A stretch of DNA of 64,000 bases from Takakia lepidozioides (lineage: Eukaryota; Streptophyta; Takakiopsida; Takakiales; Takakiaceae): the NCBI GenBank assembly GCA_030704615.1, contig CM060732.1, positions 69,483,053-69,547,052 of the forward strand, in the 5' to 3' direction. Positions 23,301 to 34,262 of the stretch are shown piece by piece. The stretch's first letter is position 1; each line of letters starts with the position of its first letter. Under the pieces are notes generated by a model. That model was not told the DNA's origin, ran no database searches, and saw only the letters and a program-made list of their open reading frames with translations. Made by a program: the position numbers and the translations under genes.

Positions 23301-26300
23301 CTGATACCACGGCGGTGTCGTCTCTTTCTGAGGCATCACGTCGTCAGGTGTTGGGGCAAGGAATGGATCTCAATTGCTTGACCTGGATTATCAGCTTGGC
23401 TATGGCTGAGCAACGCAGAGTGCGGAGTACATTTCCCTCGTTGGTCTCTCTGCCTACCGAGACGGTACAGGCAGTGAGTGGGGGCGAGCATGTGAGGACC
23501 ACGGGGTGCATGCATCCATGGCACACGTGGGAGGTGCTCGAGGTTCAGAGGGAGATGGCAGCTAAGGCGGCTGTGATGGATGAGGTTGGGGATTCTTCTC
23601 GGGTTGAGGAGGTCCTCAAGGATGAGATGATGGGGCAAGATGAGGCCTTGTCATTGACTGAGCAGGCAGGGAGTACTGCTCAAGAGGTTGCGGCATAGCA
23701 ACCACTGGACGCGTCCTCTACCTCTAAGCCCACTGGACTTAAGGTTGCAGTTACGGAGGACAATTGGGAGCCTGACATTGGACCCATTGTCACCGGAGGA
23801 GAGAGACGACATATACGGTGGTTCCTGAGGGCTTACAGGAATTGCTTTGCCTTCAGTTTGAAGGACTTGGGAGCACTGAAGGGTCAAGAGATCCGTATTG
23901 AGTTGGCCACTGACACGCCAATCTTTCGGAGACCCTATAGATACAGTGACATGGAGAGGTCTTTGATTCAGATGAGGACTCAAGATCTCTGGGAGGCAGG
24001 TTTGGTGGAGCTCTCTGGTGGAGAGTATGCTTCAGCCACAGTGATGCCAGCCAAGAAGGATGTCTATGGCAATTGGACGGAGAGACGTATGTGCGGTGAT
24101 TACCGGCCTGTAAATCGTCAGACCAAGTCCGATAAGTATGCCATGCCAACACCAGAGGAGATCTTTGATGCCATCGGGCTTGCTAAGGTCTTTAGCACTT
24201 TGGATTTACGATCCGGATATCACCAGTTGCCAATCAAGGAGGCGGACAAGCAGAAGACGACATTCTGGGGGATCAATGAGCACGGCAAGGATTGCCTATA
24301 TCAGTGGCGGTTCTTACCATTTGGGCTTAAGAATGCTCCTGCAGAGTTTCAGAGAGTCATGGATAGGATTCTAGCAGGGGTGGACTTTGCTCGGTGCTAC
24401 ATAGATGACATCATCATCTTTATTGTTACGATGGAGGAGCATGAGAGACACCTTCAGGTGGTATTGGAGCACTTGAGAGCGCACGGATTGAAGTTGCATC
24501 CGGGGAAGTGCAAGTTTTTTCACAACCAGATTGAGTATCTGGGTCACATGATATATCCTGGAGGATTGGGGGTACAGCAGACTAAGGTAGAGGCCATTGC
24601 ACAAATTCCACGCCCCACGGATGTAAGCCGAGTTTGAGCTTTCATGGGGTTGGCAAACTATTATAGACGGTTTGTCAAGGGATTTAGTACCATTGCAAAG
24701 GCTCTAACCAAGCTGACCAAGGTGGACCAGGAGTGGCAGTGGGAAGATGAGCAAGAACGAGCTTTTCAAGAGCTCAAGGCGAGGTTGACCTCGGCGCCTA
24801 TCCTGAGACGACCTATCAGGGGTCAGCTGCATACGGATTGGAGCATGCTGGGGCTTGGAGCAGTGCTCACACAGGTGGATGATGAGGGAAGAGAGTTCGT
24901 AGTGGCTTATGCTAGCCGCTCGAACAACGATGCAGAGGCTAAGTACAGCTCATATGAGGGAGAGTGCTTAGCTGTAGTGTGGGCCGTGGCACACTTCAGG
25001 TGCTATCTATACGGCAATCTTTTCACCCTTGTCACGGATCACTAGCCACTCAAGTGGTTGATGGAGTCATACAAGCTTACGGGGAAGCTTGCACGGTGGG
25101 CACTCATACTCCAGGAGTATGACTTTCAGGTTGTGCATCGACCGGGTTTGGTCAATCGGGATGCGGATGGATTGAGTCGCAATCCATGCATGAGCCAGCA
25201 GGATGACACTGGAGCTCGGTGGCATGGTGAGACGGATGAGGAGATGGTGCCGGGATGGCACGCATCTGCATTTTTGTGTATCTTGGCATCGGGAGGTCAG
25301 GTTGGACCTACTATAGGGATGACTGTAGACGGAGTGTCTGAGGACCCTAAGGCTAGTGATGAGCCAGGTGGTGCCAGAGATATACATGAGGATTCGGCTG
25401 TGTTGGACTACCTCCGCACGGGAGACACGACAGCCACTGTGACTGCCAGGGAGAGGGATCGGATCCTGCAACGAGCCAAGAAGTTCAAGTGGGAGGGGAT
25501 ACACCTACTTCGAGTGTGGGAGGATGGTTGGGTGAGGATTGTGCCTCACCCCACACAGCATGCACGGTTAGTGCGGCATGCCCATGAGGAGTTGGGGCAT
25601 TTTGGAGTGCGACGCACTCACAGTTTACTGCAAGGGCAGTATTGGTGGCGTGGTATGCATACAAAGATGCAACAGTTCGTGGCTAGGTGCATGGTGTATG
25701 ACAAGGTGCGTGCTTCATTCAACACCCCTACACCACAGTTGCATCCTTTACCAATCATGGGATTGGGCTACAAGTGGAGTCTTGACTTCGCATGACCGTT
25801 GCCACTGACTATGCGCCACCACAGATATGTGTTGGTGATGGTGGAGCACTTCTCCAAGTGGATTGAGTTGGTTCCATTGCCTGACAAGGCTAGTGAGGGG
25901 GTTGCGTATGCATTCTTGGATCGCTTGCTTAGCCGATTTGGTGCTCCAGCTGAGGTACTCACAGACCAAGGGAGAGAATTCTTGGGGGAGTTTCAGGCTT
26001 TGTGTGATAAAGCCTTGATAGACCACCGCACCACTTCTCGGGATCATCCTGAGGCCGATGGCTTAGCAGAGAGAGTTGTTCAGACGGTGAAGAGGGGTTT
26101 GCGCAAGTATGGCTTGCAAAAGGGACACCTAGGAGATTGGGATCTTCAGGTTCCTTGGTTAGCCATGGGCTACAGGTTCAGCAAACAAGCATCACTTGCC
26201 TCCTTCTCACCATATTTCCTTCAAGAGCTTCTAAGAGCCAGATTTGCCTGCAGCCATTCGTAGGGACACTGCTCAAGTCCTTAATCTTGACGATCCGGAC

Positions 26301-26825
26301 GTGTGGGTACATGCATGTGATCAGTGTGCAGAGTTGTTCAAGAAAGTCATGCCCATGGCTTTTGAGAACCTTGCCATTGCACAGCACCGTGATACGTTGA
26401 GGTATGCCACTATACGTGGTGGAGAATATCGTCCTGGGGTTCGGAGGTTTAGCCCTGGTGACTATGTTTATTTGCAGCAGACTGCTCCTACGACTCTGGA
26501 TGTTACTGCAAGGCGTGTTATTCTGAGGGTTCGAGAGGTGTTTCCCTCAGGGGTCTTGATCTTGGAGGGTCGGGATGGCATGACTTGGAAGGACCATGTG
26601 CGTAATTGTGCGCCATGTCACCTTCCCAATGTCGATGGCAGAGTTGACCCAAACTTGGTAGTGGTACCTGCAGGTTTGAGGTGCATGCTCTGCGGGTCTG
26701 CCAAAGGGGCAGCCACCATGCTGGTGTGTGATCGATGCTCAAGGGGTTGGCATATGGGATGTCTGACACCACCTCTTGAGAAGGTTCCTGACGGAGATTG
26801 GTTGTGTCCACACTGCTTGGGATAG
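23301..26825 (+). pseudogene. Ty3 retrotransposon: DNMT C-terminus, RT, RNase H, integrase, PHD finger
   Basis: This is the downstream part of a Ty3 polyprotein, almost all in one frame. It opens with the C-terminal motif of a cytosine methyltransferase (SRRQVLGQGMDLN, about 23335-23375). The rest of that domain lies at 30781-31723. RT follows: TLDLRSGYHQLPI, then catalytic YIDD at 24398-24409. RNase H includes AVVWAVAHFRCYL. Integrase has a degraded HHCC finger (one Cys is Tyr), then WSLDFA, LTDQGREF and a Glu in HPEADGLAER. The end (about 26676-26822) is a C4HC3 PHD finger: CMLC, CDRC, GWHMGC, WLCPHC. In-frame stops at 23696, 24636, 25043 and 25793 and a frameshift near 26215-26244 disable it. 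Confidence 0.9.
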
Positions 26826-27085
26826 TGGCAGTGGACATGACTGGAGGCAGCTAACAAGACATGGGAGGCCAAGCTCATAGGAGTCAATACATGAGATCTC
26901 AAACTCAAGTTCACAGGTTGCAAGACGGCGACTAACGATGGGGTAACTCTTGCACCCGGCCTCTTGATCTATCGAGTTTGAGTGTAGTAGGGATAATGGT
27001 GGAGGACTTAGTAAGGCTATGGTCACTATCACATCTTGTGGCTACCTGGACTTAGAGGGACCTAAGCACCAGCTAGGGGGGCGAT
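26826..27085 (+). other. Ty3 3' untranslated stretch with polypurine tract
   Basis: No coding sequence follows the PHD finger stop. The stretch ends AGCTAGGGGGGCGAT at 27071-27085, a purine-rich tract of the kind that primes plus-strand synthesis just before a 3' LTR. Confidence 0.6.
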
Positions 27086-27359
27086 TGTGTGGACTAGTGA
27101 CTACCATAGTAGGCAGCATAGTGGCAGCCTAGTGACTGACTAGTTGTAGCCTAGTGGTTGGACTAGTGACTGGACTAGTGGTGGATTGTGTGGACTAGTG
27201 ACTGCCATAGTGGGCAGCATAGTGGCAGCCTAGTGACTGACTAGTTGTAACCTAGTGGTTGGACTAGTGACTGGACTAGTGGTGGACTAGTGGTATACTA
27301 GTGTGTGGTGTGGTTTTGGACAGCGATGTAGTTGTGTAGTGATATGTATGCGCACGACA
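27086..27359 (+). repeat. Presumed 3' LTR start of the Ty3 element, with 101-bp tandem repeat
   Basis: Sequence beginning TGTGTGGACTAGTGACT follows the polypurine tract at 27086. The first 101 bp repeat almost exactly from 27187, built from GGACTAGTGACT/GCCTAGTGACT words. No second LTR was found in the window to prove the boundaries. The block is cut at about 27360 by MITE-like units. Confidence 0.55.
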
Positions 27360-27855
27360 TATATTTCAACGACACCTTAATTTGGCTGGTCTTTGGGTGT
27401 GCTATTTGGGGTGAATGGCGTCTACAAATTGCTCGGACCATATAACTTATGATTCGTTGTCATGTCCTTCTTCCATATGACCAGAAATCCATGCTGGGTA
27501 AATGCCAGGTCTTTTGCTTGCAAAGTAGGGGTTGGATTCATTTGCAAGTTTTCCAAAAAATATATATTTATATATTATTTATTTATTTATTTTATTTTTC
27601 CCCGAATGTGCGAGATTAATGTGTCGTCAACGATGCCTTAATCTGGCTGGTCTTTTGGTGTGCTATTTGGGGTGAATGGCATCTATAAATTACTGGTTTA
27701 TGATACGTTATCATGTCCTTCTTCCAGATGACCAAAAATCTATGCTGGTAAATGCCAGGTCTTTTGTTGCAAAGCAAGGGTTGGGTTCATTTGCAAGTTT
27801 TCAAAAAATAATAATAAATTATTATTATTATTATTATTATTATTTTATTTCCTCG
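27360..27855 (-). repeat. Two MITE-like units, reverse orientation
   Basis: Same unit as the array at 14918-16606, in reverse. A unit end (CAACGACACCTTAAT) is at about 27367 and a degraded unit junction at about 27615-27655. It abuts the displaced MULE-A cargo piece at 27856, joining mid-unit. Confidence 0.75.
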
Positions 27856-28352
27856 AAGTACTGATGGTCTGCGTCTGCTACGTAGACCGTCTCCCTGGCA
27901 CAGCCCGTGACACTTCCCGACTGCCTCGGGGACGAGTCTGCTGTTGAGATTTCGCCCTCGTCTCCCGAGCAGACCTTGCAGCCTTTTCTCTTTCCTTCTT
28001 CTGGGCCCCATCACTAAGTTTCATTTTTCTGGGAGCCACAGGCGATGGCGATGTCAGGTCATGCACATCTTGCATTGAGACATCCGAACCCACCCCACAC
28101 TGTGCGCGCACCTCCGCCAAAGTGCGGGCCTTTGGGTTTGCGCCACGGAGTCTAGCGGTGGCCACTATTGTGTTGATACAGGTTGCAAAAACAAGCGCTA
28201 TATCCCACCTGGCTTCAAGCCGTGGCCAGTTCAAAGTTCAATGAGGGCGGTTTAGCTGCACTTTGTCCTTGATAATTTCACTACAGAAGGGACAGTGGAG
28301 CTTATCCTTCTGCTAGTTGGAGTCTGCAGGCTTGATTGTGCGGAGGTCTAAG
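27856..28352 (-). pseudogene. Displaced piece of MULE-A cargo gene
   Basis: On the minus strand this matches 43929-44425 of MULE-B and directly continues the sequence cut at 22517. It covers the zinc-ribbon-like CPFC segment, an in-frame TGA shared with the other copy, and the lysine/arginine-rich stretch (KMKLSDGAQKKE). It is followed at 28353-28355 by AAT, the reversed CACTA1 target duplication, which proves it once lay to the right of CACTA1. Confidence 0.85.
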
Positions 28353-28355
28353 AAT

Positions 28356-30780
28356 CACTACAAGAGATGAGCGTTTTTAGGACTACGGCTTTGGCGGAGT
28401 CATAAAAACTGCACTAGGTAGATGACTACAGAGCGTTGAAATGCATTGCAGTCATAGTTTTATGACTTTGTAGTAATGGATATCACTACATGACTCCGAA
28501 AAGTTAGGGAGCATTGGTCAAACATTGTTGACCATGATGACAGGGATGGTTTATATGACTAGTGTGATATGTTTGACTACACGTGGACGACGTTTCATGG
28601 AATCTTATGACTCCATGACTGAAGATGGTTTCACAGCTCTATTTATACGACTACATCACTACACGTGTCATTTTGAAGGCACATATAATGCAAATAAGGT
28701 TGCCCATTAGGTTTAAAAAAATTAAAAAATTGCTAATAAGGTTGTCCATTAGGGTAATCGTGAACAGAAAGGAGGGCTGGGACTTGGCGTTTTTTTGTCT
28801 CCTACGCCACACCACATAGCCGAGGGATGGAACGCGATGATAGCAGGATATGCAGGGGCGTGGGATGGAGGCGTTGAGCAAATGATGCACGAAGGAGAAG
28901 AGGAGGAGGAGACGAGACAAGGAGAAGCGAGCTCGCCGTTCTTGGGAGAGTCAGCTTGGTCTTAGCATGCGTGTTTCAATCTCTGACTACTCAGCTACGC
29001 CGTAGTGGTTCGATCTCACAGACCAATCCGACATTACCTGACTACAGACACAAGCAGCACACACAAGAGGTCCTTTTAGGTTGATGGTCGGTCAAATCCT
29101 CCATGGGTCAGGACAGGTCAAGGACGATGTGGTAGGGTACCTTCTTCTCCAACCTATTTCAGCCTGTGTTGCCCTCTCATCAGACTCGGCCGCAAGATGC
29201 ATATTGAATTCTGTAAGTTAGGTCGTTGGGTAGATCTGTGGTGGTTTGGAGTGACTTTGGCAAGTTACTGCCAGTGTGGCAACATGGAAGTATCCAAAAA
29301 TATATAATAGAGGTGAGGAGAAGCTTTGGGGTGAACACTTTCCGACCCCAGTCAATGGTGGGACAATAGAGACAAAAAAACGAATGCCTGTTGGACTACA
29401 GAGAGAAGCAGATGCATTTCAGATTGTGATAAGTAGGGTTGGGGTGTTTTGGGGAAGAACTCCACACCAAGTATGGTTGGGGTGTTTGCTGGTAGAATTC
29501 TAGGCTGTCAGAGGCATGGATAGCTGAAGGAGCAGGGATAGAGCGTGGGTCCAGATTCATCCAAGAGGGCTGGATTTCAAGCTCCACATTACCTATGATT
29601 CCCTGTGGAAGGATAGCTACAAGAAACCTACATGGGTAGATGGTCAACTGGAAGCGGCAACAGCAGCGGCACAATTGATAAGGTCAGGCACTTCTACTGA
29701 AGGCACCTCCTTCAACACATTTCACCCTGTTTTTCCCTCTTATCCGTTTCTTGCGAGCTGTCTTCTCTTATCTGTTTGTCTGCCCAGTCTTCAGTGAATG
29801 CGTCAAGGCTTTGTGTTTTGGCTTCTTCCTCGCTTTTGTCACCCTCTCCCATGAATATCTCTGGTTGGCGCTCAAACCCTGCTGAGCTGTAGATGTTGTC
29901 CATGCCAATGCATTCTTCTTCACCAAATCCATGTTTTTGCCCTAAATCCTTGATGTCTTGGCTGGATTTCTGCAGAATAGGCATCCCATCCCCTATTTTG
30001 GCCCCGTGTCAACATGTTGATGTGGGGTGTTGTTGTAGTCTTATTGGAGTGTGATCACTTATATGGTATATCTCGTCCAACTCATCCAGTGCCTCCAGCT
30101 CATTATGAGTGAACTGACATGATACTTGTGTTGTTGGTTGCATCATGTACTCCGTGCTTGGCAATGGGTAAGCTTCTCCTCCTTCCACGTACTCATTGAT
30201 CACTGTAAAAGGTACTCCATACATCTTCCCTTGAGGTCCTGCCCCTTTTTTTGCTCCTGTGATTGGTTCAGTTTTGCTGAAAGTTTGCCAAGACCCATGT
30301 TGGGTTAGTATGTGACGACTGTATCTCATGTTATTACAGATTTTAGACAATGTTCTTTGTTTGGGCCTTCTAATGCCTTGTCTGATGGACTCAGGTTTGT
30401 CAAAATCAACTTGTATCCACTCTGCTTCCATGTTGTTGCTGTCAGCAGCTTGTTCTTTTGCCAGCTGAACCCCGACAGGGCCTGGGTCTTCCCTTCTGCC
30501 CGCATCAGAGCATTTCGCAATGTCTGTAGTTGCTTCATCCTTCCTCAACTCCGCCCTCTCTTTGGCAGGTTGCGCACCTTCACCACCTTTGTTGTTTTTT
30601 TATTTGCACATGGTATCTGCTGCTTGCGTATCCTCATTGTAATATTGAATATGCCCTGTAGGCATTGGCCTTACAAAGCCATTGTGCTCACTCTGGGTTT
30701 GGGTCATAGAATTTGGTTGTCATTGTCAGCTGCTAGCAGCAAGGCGAGGATGTATGCATGATTTGTGCAGGGGCATGGAT
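28356..30780 (-). mobile_element. CACTA1, remaining part (inverted)
   Basis: The terminal sequence CACTACAAGAGATGAGCG at 28356 and nearby ATGACT words mark the other end of CACTA1. The body at 28700-28960 resembles 45650-45760 of CACTA2, and 29130-29700 resembles 49985-50470. The two elements therefore belong to one family and are collinear, although CACTA1 lacks the LINE carried by CACTA2. No CACTA transposase is recognisable. The right inversion breakpoint is at 30780-30782, inside a stretch related to 50487-50550. Confidence 0.75.
29712..30548 (-). CDS. Hypothetical protein inside CACTA1 (one in-frame stop)
   Basis: An open frame of about 275 codons, broken by one stop at 30009, runs on the minus strand within CACTA1. 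It is hydrophilic and acidic near the end (repeated EE, SEEEAK) with no domain I recognise. It may be a captured host exon or a transposon accessory frame. With the inversion undone it would lie on the plus strand. Coding status is uncertain. Confidence 0.3.
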
Positions 30781-31741
30781 AGCATTAGGCTCCACTAACT
30801 GCTGCAACTGAGCATCCCACAGGAGGCCAGGTCCACTATCCCGGAAAGCATGCGATCCTAGGAAGCTAAGCAGTGTAGGTAATGCTGCTCGTGGTTGACC
30901 CACCTTGTTGACCACTGCCAAAGGCGAACAGTCATCGTATCTCACACGCTGAGACTGCCTCCATGTGTCCAGAATGCTATCCACTGTGAGATGTGTTGGC
31001 CGCTGCACCAAATGCACGCTTGAGCAGTGCGGGTGACATCAAGTTAGTCCACCATAGCCGTGGATGATGAGCCCGTGACCCCACTGTAGCTGCATCTAGC
31101 AACACTGCTGACCCAAGCCACGACCGGACTTGATGCACACTGGCCATCACCCTGGCCCGAGAATCGCCCATCAGTGGCAGATTCTCCAAGATGTATACTG
31201 GAGATACAGCTTCATGAAGCTGCAAGTGACGCAAAACCCGCACCATCTCCCAAAACAGACCCGACCTCGAGTCTCGCAATCCATTGTCATGCCCGGCTGA
31301 TGAATGCCCTTGGCAGGGCCAACCTGCCACTACCAGATCAATGGAGCCAACCTGCTCCAAATCCTGCGCCCCCAACAACGAAATGTCTGCTGACAAGGCA
31401 TGCTGATATCCACGAATTGCAGACACTGACAACAACTCAGGGTACCGCTGCACCAACTGAGCAACATGGCGAAGTGAAACGCGTCGTGTAGTCTCATCCC
31501 TCTCCACATACAGGTAACGCCGAACTCGTACACCTGCCTGTAACACAACAGCCAATCCGGTGCTAATCCCGCCAAACAAGTCCAGAAGACAAATGCCTTC
31601 ATCCGGATACTGCCACACAATAGATGTGGTGTCCAATGGAGACAACTGAGGTGGTCCTGGTACAATCCCCGCACTCTCCTCCTCTCCTGACGGTACAAAA
31701 GCCTCCACCCAGGCTTGTTGCACCCGTCGATCAGCATCCCG
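30781..31741 (-). pseudogene. Retrotransposon-encoded cytosine-5 DNA methyltransferase, N-terminal and catalytic part
   Basis: This encodes most of a C5 cytosine DNA methyltransferase, which methylates carbon 5 of cytosine using S-adenosylmethionine. Visible motifs: I (LDLFGGISTGLAVVL), IV with the catalytic Cys (AGWPCQGHSS; Cys codon 31313-31315), VI (YILENLPLMGD) and VIII (GSRAHHPRLWWTN). The target-recognition side (NKVGQPRAALPTLLSFLGSH, then LVEPNA) follows after a frameshift near 31000-31015. It stops at 30781; motif X is on the other strand at 23303 onward. The frame is continuous upstream with protease and gag except for a TAG at 31742-31744. Retrotransposon DNMTs are established in charophytes and dinoflagellates. 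This copy should be inactive. Confidence 0.9.
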
Positions 31742-32446
31742 CTACAAATCCTTGCTCGTGCCCCACAATGGAGTCTGAGCAACCATGGTAGGCAACTCCG
31801 CCATACCATACATGTCATCCTGCTCTCCCGGAGGTGGCACATCCTCTGAATGAGCGTTGCCCTCAAGCAACTCTTTCAGCCAACTCACTGTCGCTGTGAA
31901 TGCTGCTAGTGTCGGCATCTTGCCTCGCTGGGCAACCGCAACTCCTCCTATGAACGTCACAGGGAGCTGCACACGCCGACCCTCCCTTGACTGCCATGCA
32001 GGCCTATAGGAAGCTGACTCCTCCCAAAAATCCAGGGTGAAGCCCATGGGGTACAACACTGCCCCATCGTATGAGACCGCGTCTGTCACAATGGCCTTGG
32101 CTCGCATCACTGAGCCATCTGTAGGGTGATCCGGCCGTAGTCTGATAGCCAACTCACGCCGTGTCATGCCCCGAGCCTGTTCCGATCCTCCCAGAGACGT
32201 CTGTATCTGGAAAGGACAAGACTCCATATCCGCCTCCGTGAGGCCCAAGCCTGCAATAGCAGCTCTGCCCAACATCAGTGGTTGAGCTCCCAACAAGACC
32301 CGCAGTGGCCGGTACCTCTTGCCTGCCGGTCCACTCAAACAGAAAATGCCATCATGGTTGTCTAACATGACAACTCCAGGTGTCACCATGGCGCGCTCAA
32401 TGGCTAGCCTAGCTGGCAGCTCCATCAACCTGGCAGCTGCAGCTTG
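31742..32446 (-). pseudogene. Ty3 protease region
   Basis: This stretch lies in the same frame as gag and DNMT, between a TGA at 32447-32449 and a TAG at 31742-31744. It resembles a retroviral-type aspartic protease domain around LRVLLGAQPLMLGRAA, but the catalytic Asp of the usual D(T/S)GA is replaced by Leu. It is therefore degraded or only distantly protease-like. The downstream part has no motif I recognise. Confidence 0.6.
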
Positions 32447-33907
32447 TCATGGCACCGCCGTGGCAGTCTTGACCCTCAAATCTGATGATCCCTCCGGCAC
32501 TACACCTCCCACTATCTCCGCAGAAGATGAAGTAACCTCCCCACTCTCACAGAGTGTAGCTGCCAACCTGAACACCTCAGCTGGTCTTACCCCCGGCGTC
32601 GCAATCATGGTAGCCGAAAACAATGGAGCCTGGCACACAGATGTGGCCGCTCCTAGCAGCATACTAGCTGTCGTAGCCTTGGCAACACTAGGTAGTGGTG
32701 CTACCCGTGTAGCTCTCCCCAGTGGCATAGTAACCTCCGCCTCGGTAACAGTCGGGCGAGAACTAAGTGCCATGGATGGCGTCGACACTGTCTCCGCCAA
32801 TGTGAATGACTGAGGAAGCCTAGCCTGACGGCTTGCCTCCCCACGTTGTGGATCCAACTCCACCTCTGCACCTCGTGGCTTAGGAACTCGTACTGCTCCT
32901 CGAGTCACGGCTGCAGCAGACTCCACCTGCACTAGTGGTAGTGCTGCTCCACACATGAATCCCATGCCTCCCATATCTCTTCCCTCAGGAGCAGGAGGTG
33001 GACCATCCGGCCTTAGAGCCGGTACCACCTGAGTTGTAGCCATGCCAGCGAGCCTCTGCTCTAGCTGCTGAAGCCGGTTGGCCATGCCTTGGTCAACACC
33101 CTGACCTCCGCGTCCTTGGCCATGTTGAGCTTGCCCTTGGCCTGCACCTCGTGGCTGGCCACCTCGTCCTCTCTGGGCTGCTCCACCTCGCCCCCGGCCA
33201 CCATTGTTCCCTTGGAACTGGCCTGGGCGCAACTCAGGATGCAAACCATAACACTGGGCCTCTCCATGCCCGTGCTTGCCACAATGCCCACACTGCAACT
33301 GTGCAGACTGTGCATGTGCCGGCCCTTTGCCTCCCTCTGGGCAATCCTTCTTGACATGGGGTCCTCCACATGTCCAGCACACCACATCTGCCCGTTGTTG
33401 GCCAGCAAATGAAGGGAGAGACCCTTGCATCTGAGGTCCTCTCTGCCCTTCCCTGAGCTTCACCTGAGTCCCCTTGTTGCCTTGAGCACGTTGAGGTAGT
33501 GGTTGGCTAGGAACACCACTACCCCGTGGTGTCTCCTTAGCAAATCCCACCATGACCACTTGTTCCTCCACCATGTTGAGCTCTATCCGCTCTGCCAGCA
33601 AAAACACATTTGCTCACATCCTCCACTCCTCGATCTCAACCTCATGCCCCCGCTTGAACTCATAGTAATCATCCATAGGCGACCCCTCAAGGTACTGAAA
33701 CAGCCCTTTCCATGCCATGCAAGGCGTAAATAGTTGTGGATTGTGCATTTGCTGCAAGTCACACCAACTATCAAACTCTTGGATAAAATCATCCAACTCG
33801 ATGGTGCCCCAGAGTACCTTCGTGGCCCCTTGGTAGCTCCATACATCTCCTCCATTGTGTCCCACAACAATGGCAAAGAAACAACTTGCACTGCCGGTAT
33901 GAGTCCT
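32447..33907 (-). pseudogene. Ty3 gag with two zinc knuckles
   Basis: The minus-strand frame contains a capsid-like segment (ELDDFIQEFDSW, MAWKGLFQYLEG, about 33865-33660). After a TGA at 33614-33616 comes a nucleocapsid with two zinc knuckles, CWTCGGPHVKKDC and CGHCGKHGHGEAQC, and a Gly/Arg/Gln-rich basic stretch that suits RNA binding. The N-terminus is missing: at 33907 the sequence changes to a MITE-like unit. Together with 31742-30781 and 23301-26825 it makes up one Ty3 element. Confidence 0.85.
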
Positions 33908-34262
33908 CCTGTCATGTCATTCTTCCATGTGACCAAAAATCCATGCTGGGTAAACGCTAGGTCTTTTGCTTGCAAAGCAGGGGTTGGGTTCATTTGCAAG
34001 TTTTCCAATTTTTATTTTTATTTTATTTTTTCCCAAATGTGCCAGATTAAGGTGTCGTCAACGACACCTTAATCTGGCTGGTCTTCTGGTGTGTTATTTG
34101 GGGAATGGCATCTACAATTGCTCGGACCACATAACTTATGATTCATTGTCATGTCCTTCTTCTATGTGACCAGAAATCCATGTTGGGTAAACGGTCTTTT
34201 GCTTGCAAAGCAGGGGTTGGGTTCATTTGCAAGTTTTCCAATATATATATTTGTTTTATTTT
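33908..34262 (-). repeat. MITE-like units, reverse orientation, next to Ty3 gag
   Basis: About one and a half units of the array repeat. A perfect unit-junction palindrome at 34042-34077 has CCAGATTAAGGTGTCGT meeting its reverse complement around CA. It replaces the start of gag. Confidence 0.8.

Noticed and set aside
32319-33412. Plus-strand open frames opposite Ty3 gag
   Set aside because: They are antisense shadows of the gag/protease frame, which carries zinc knuckles and capsid motifs.
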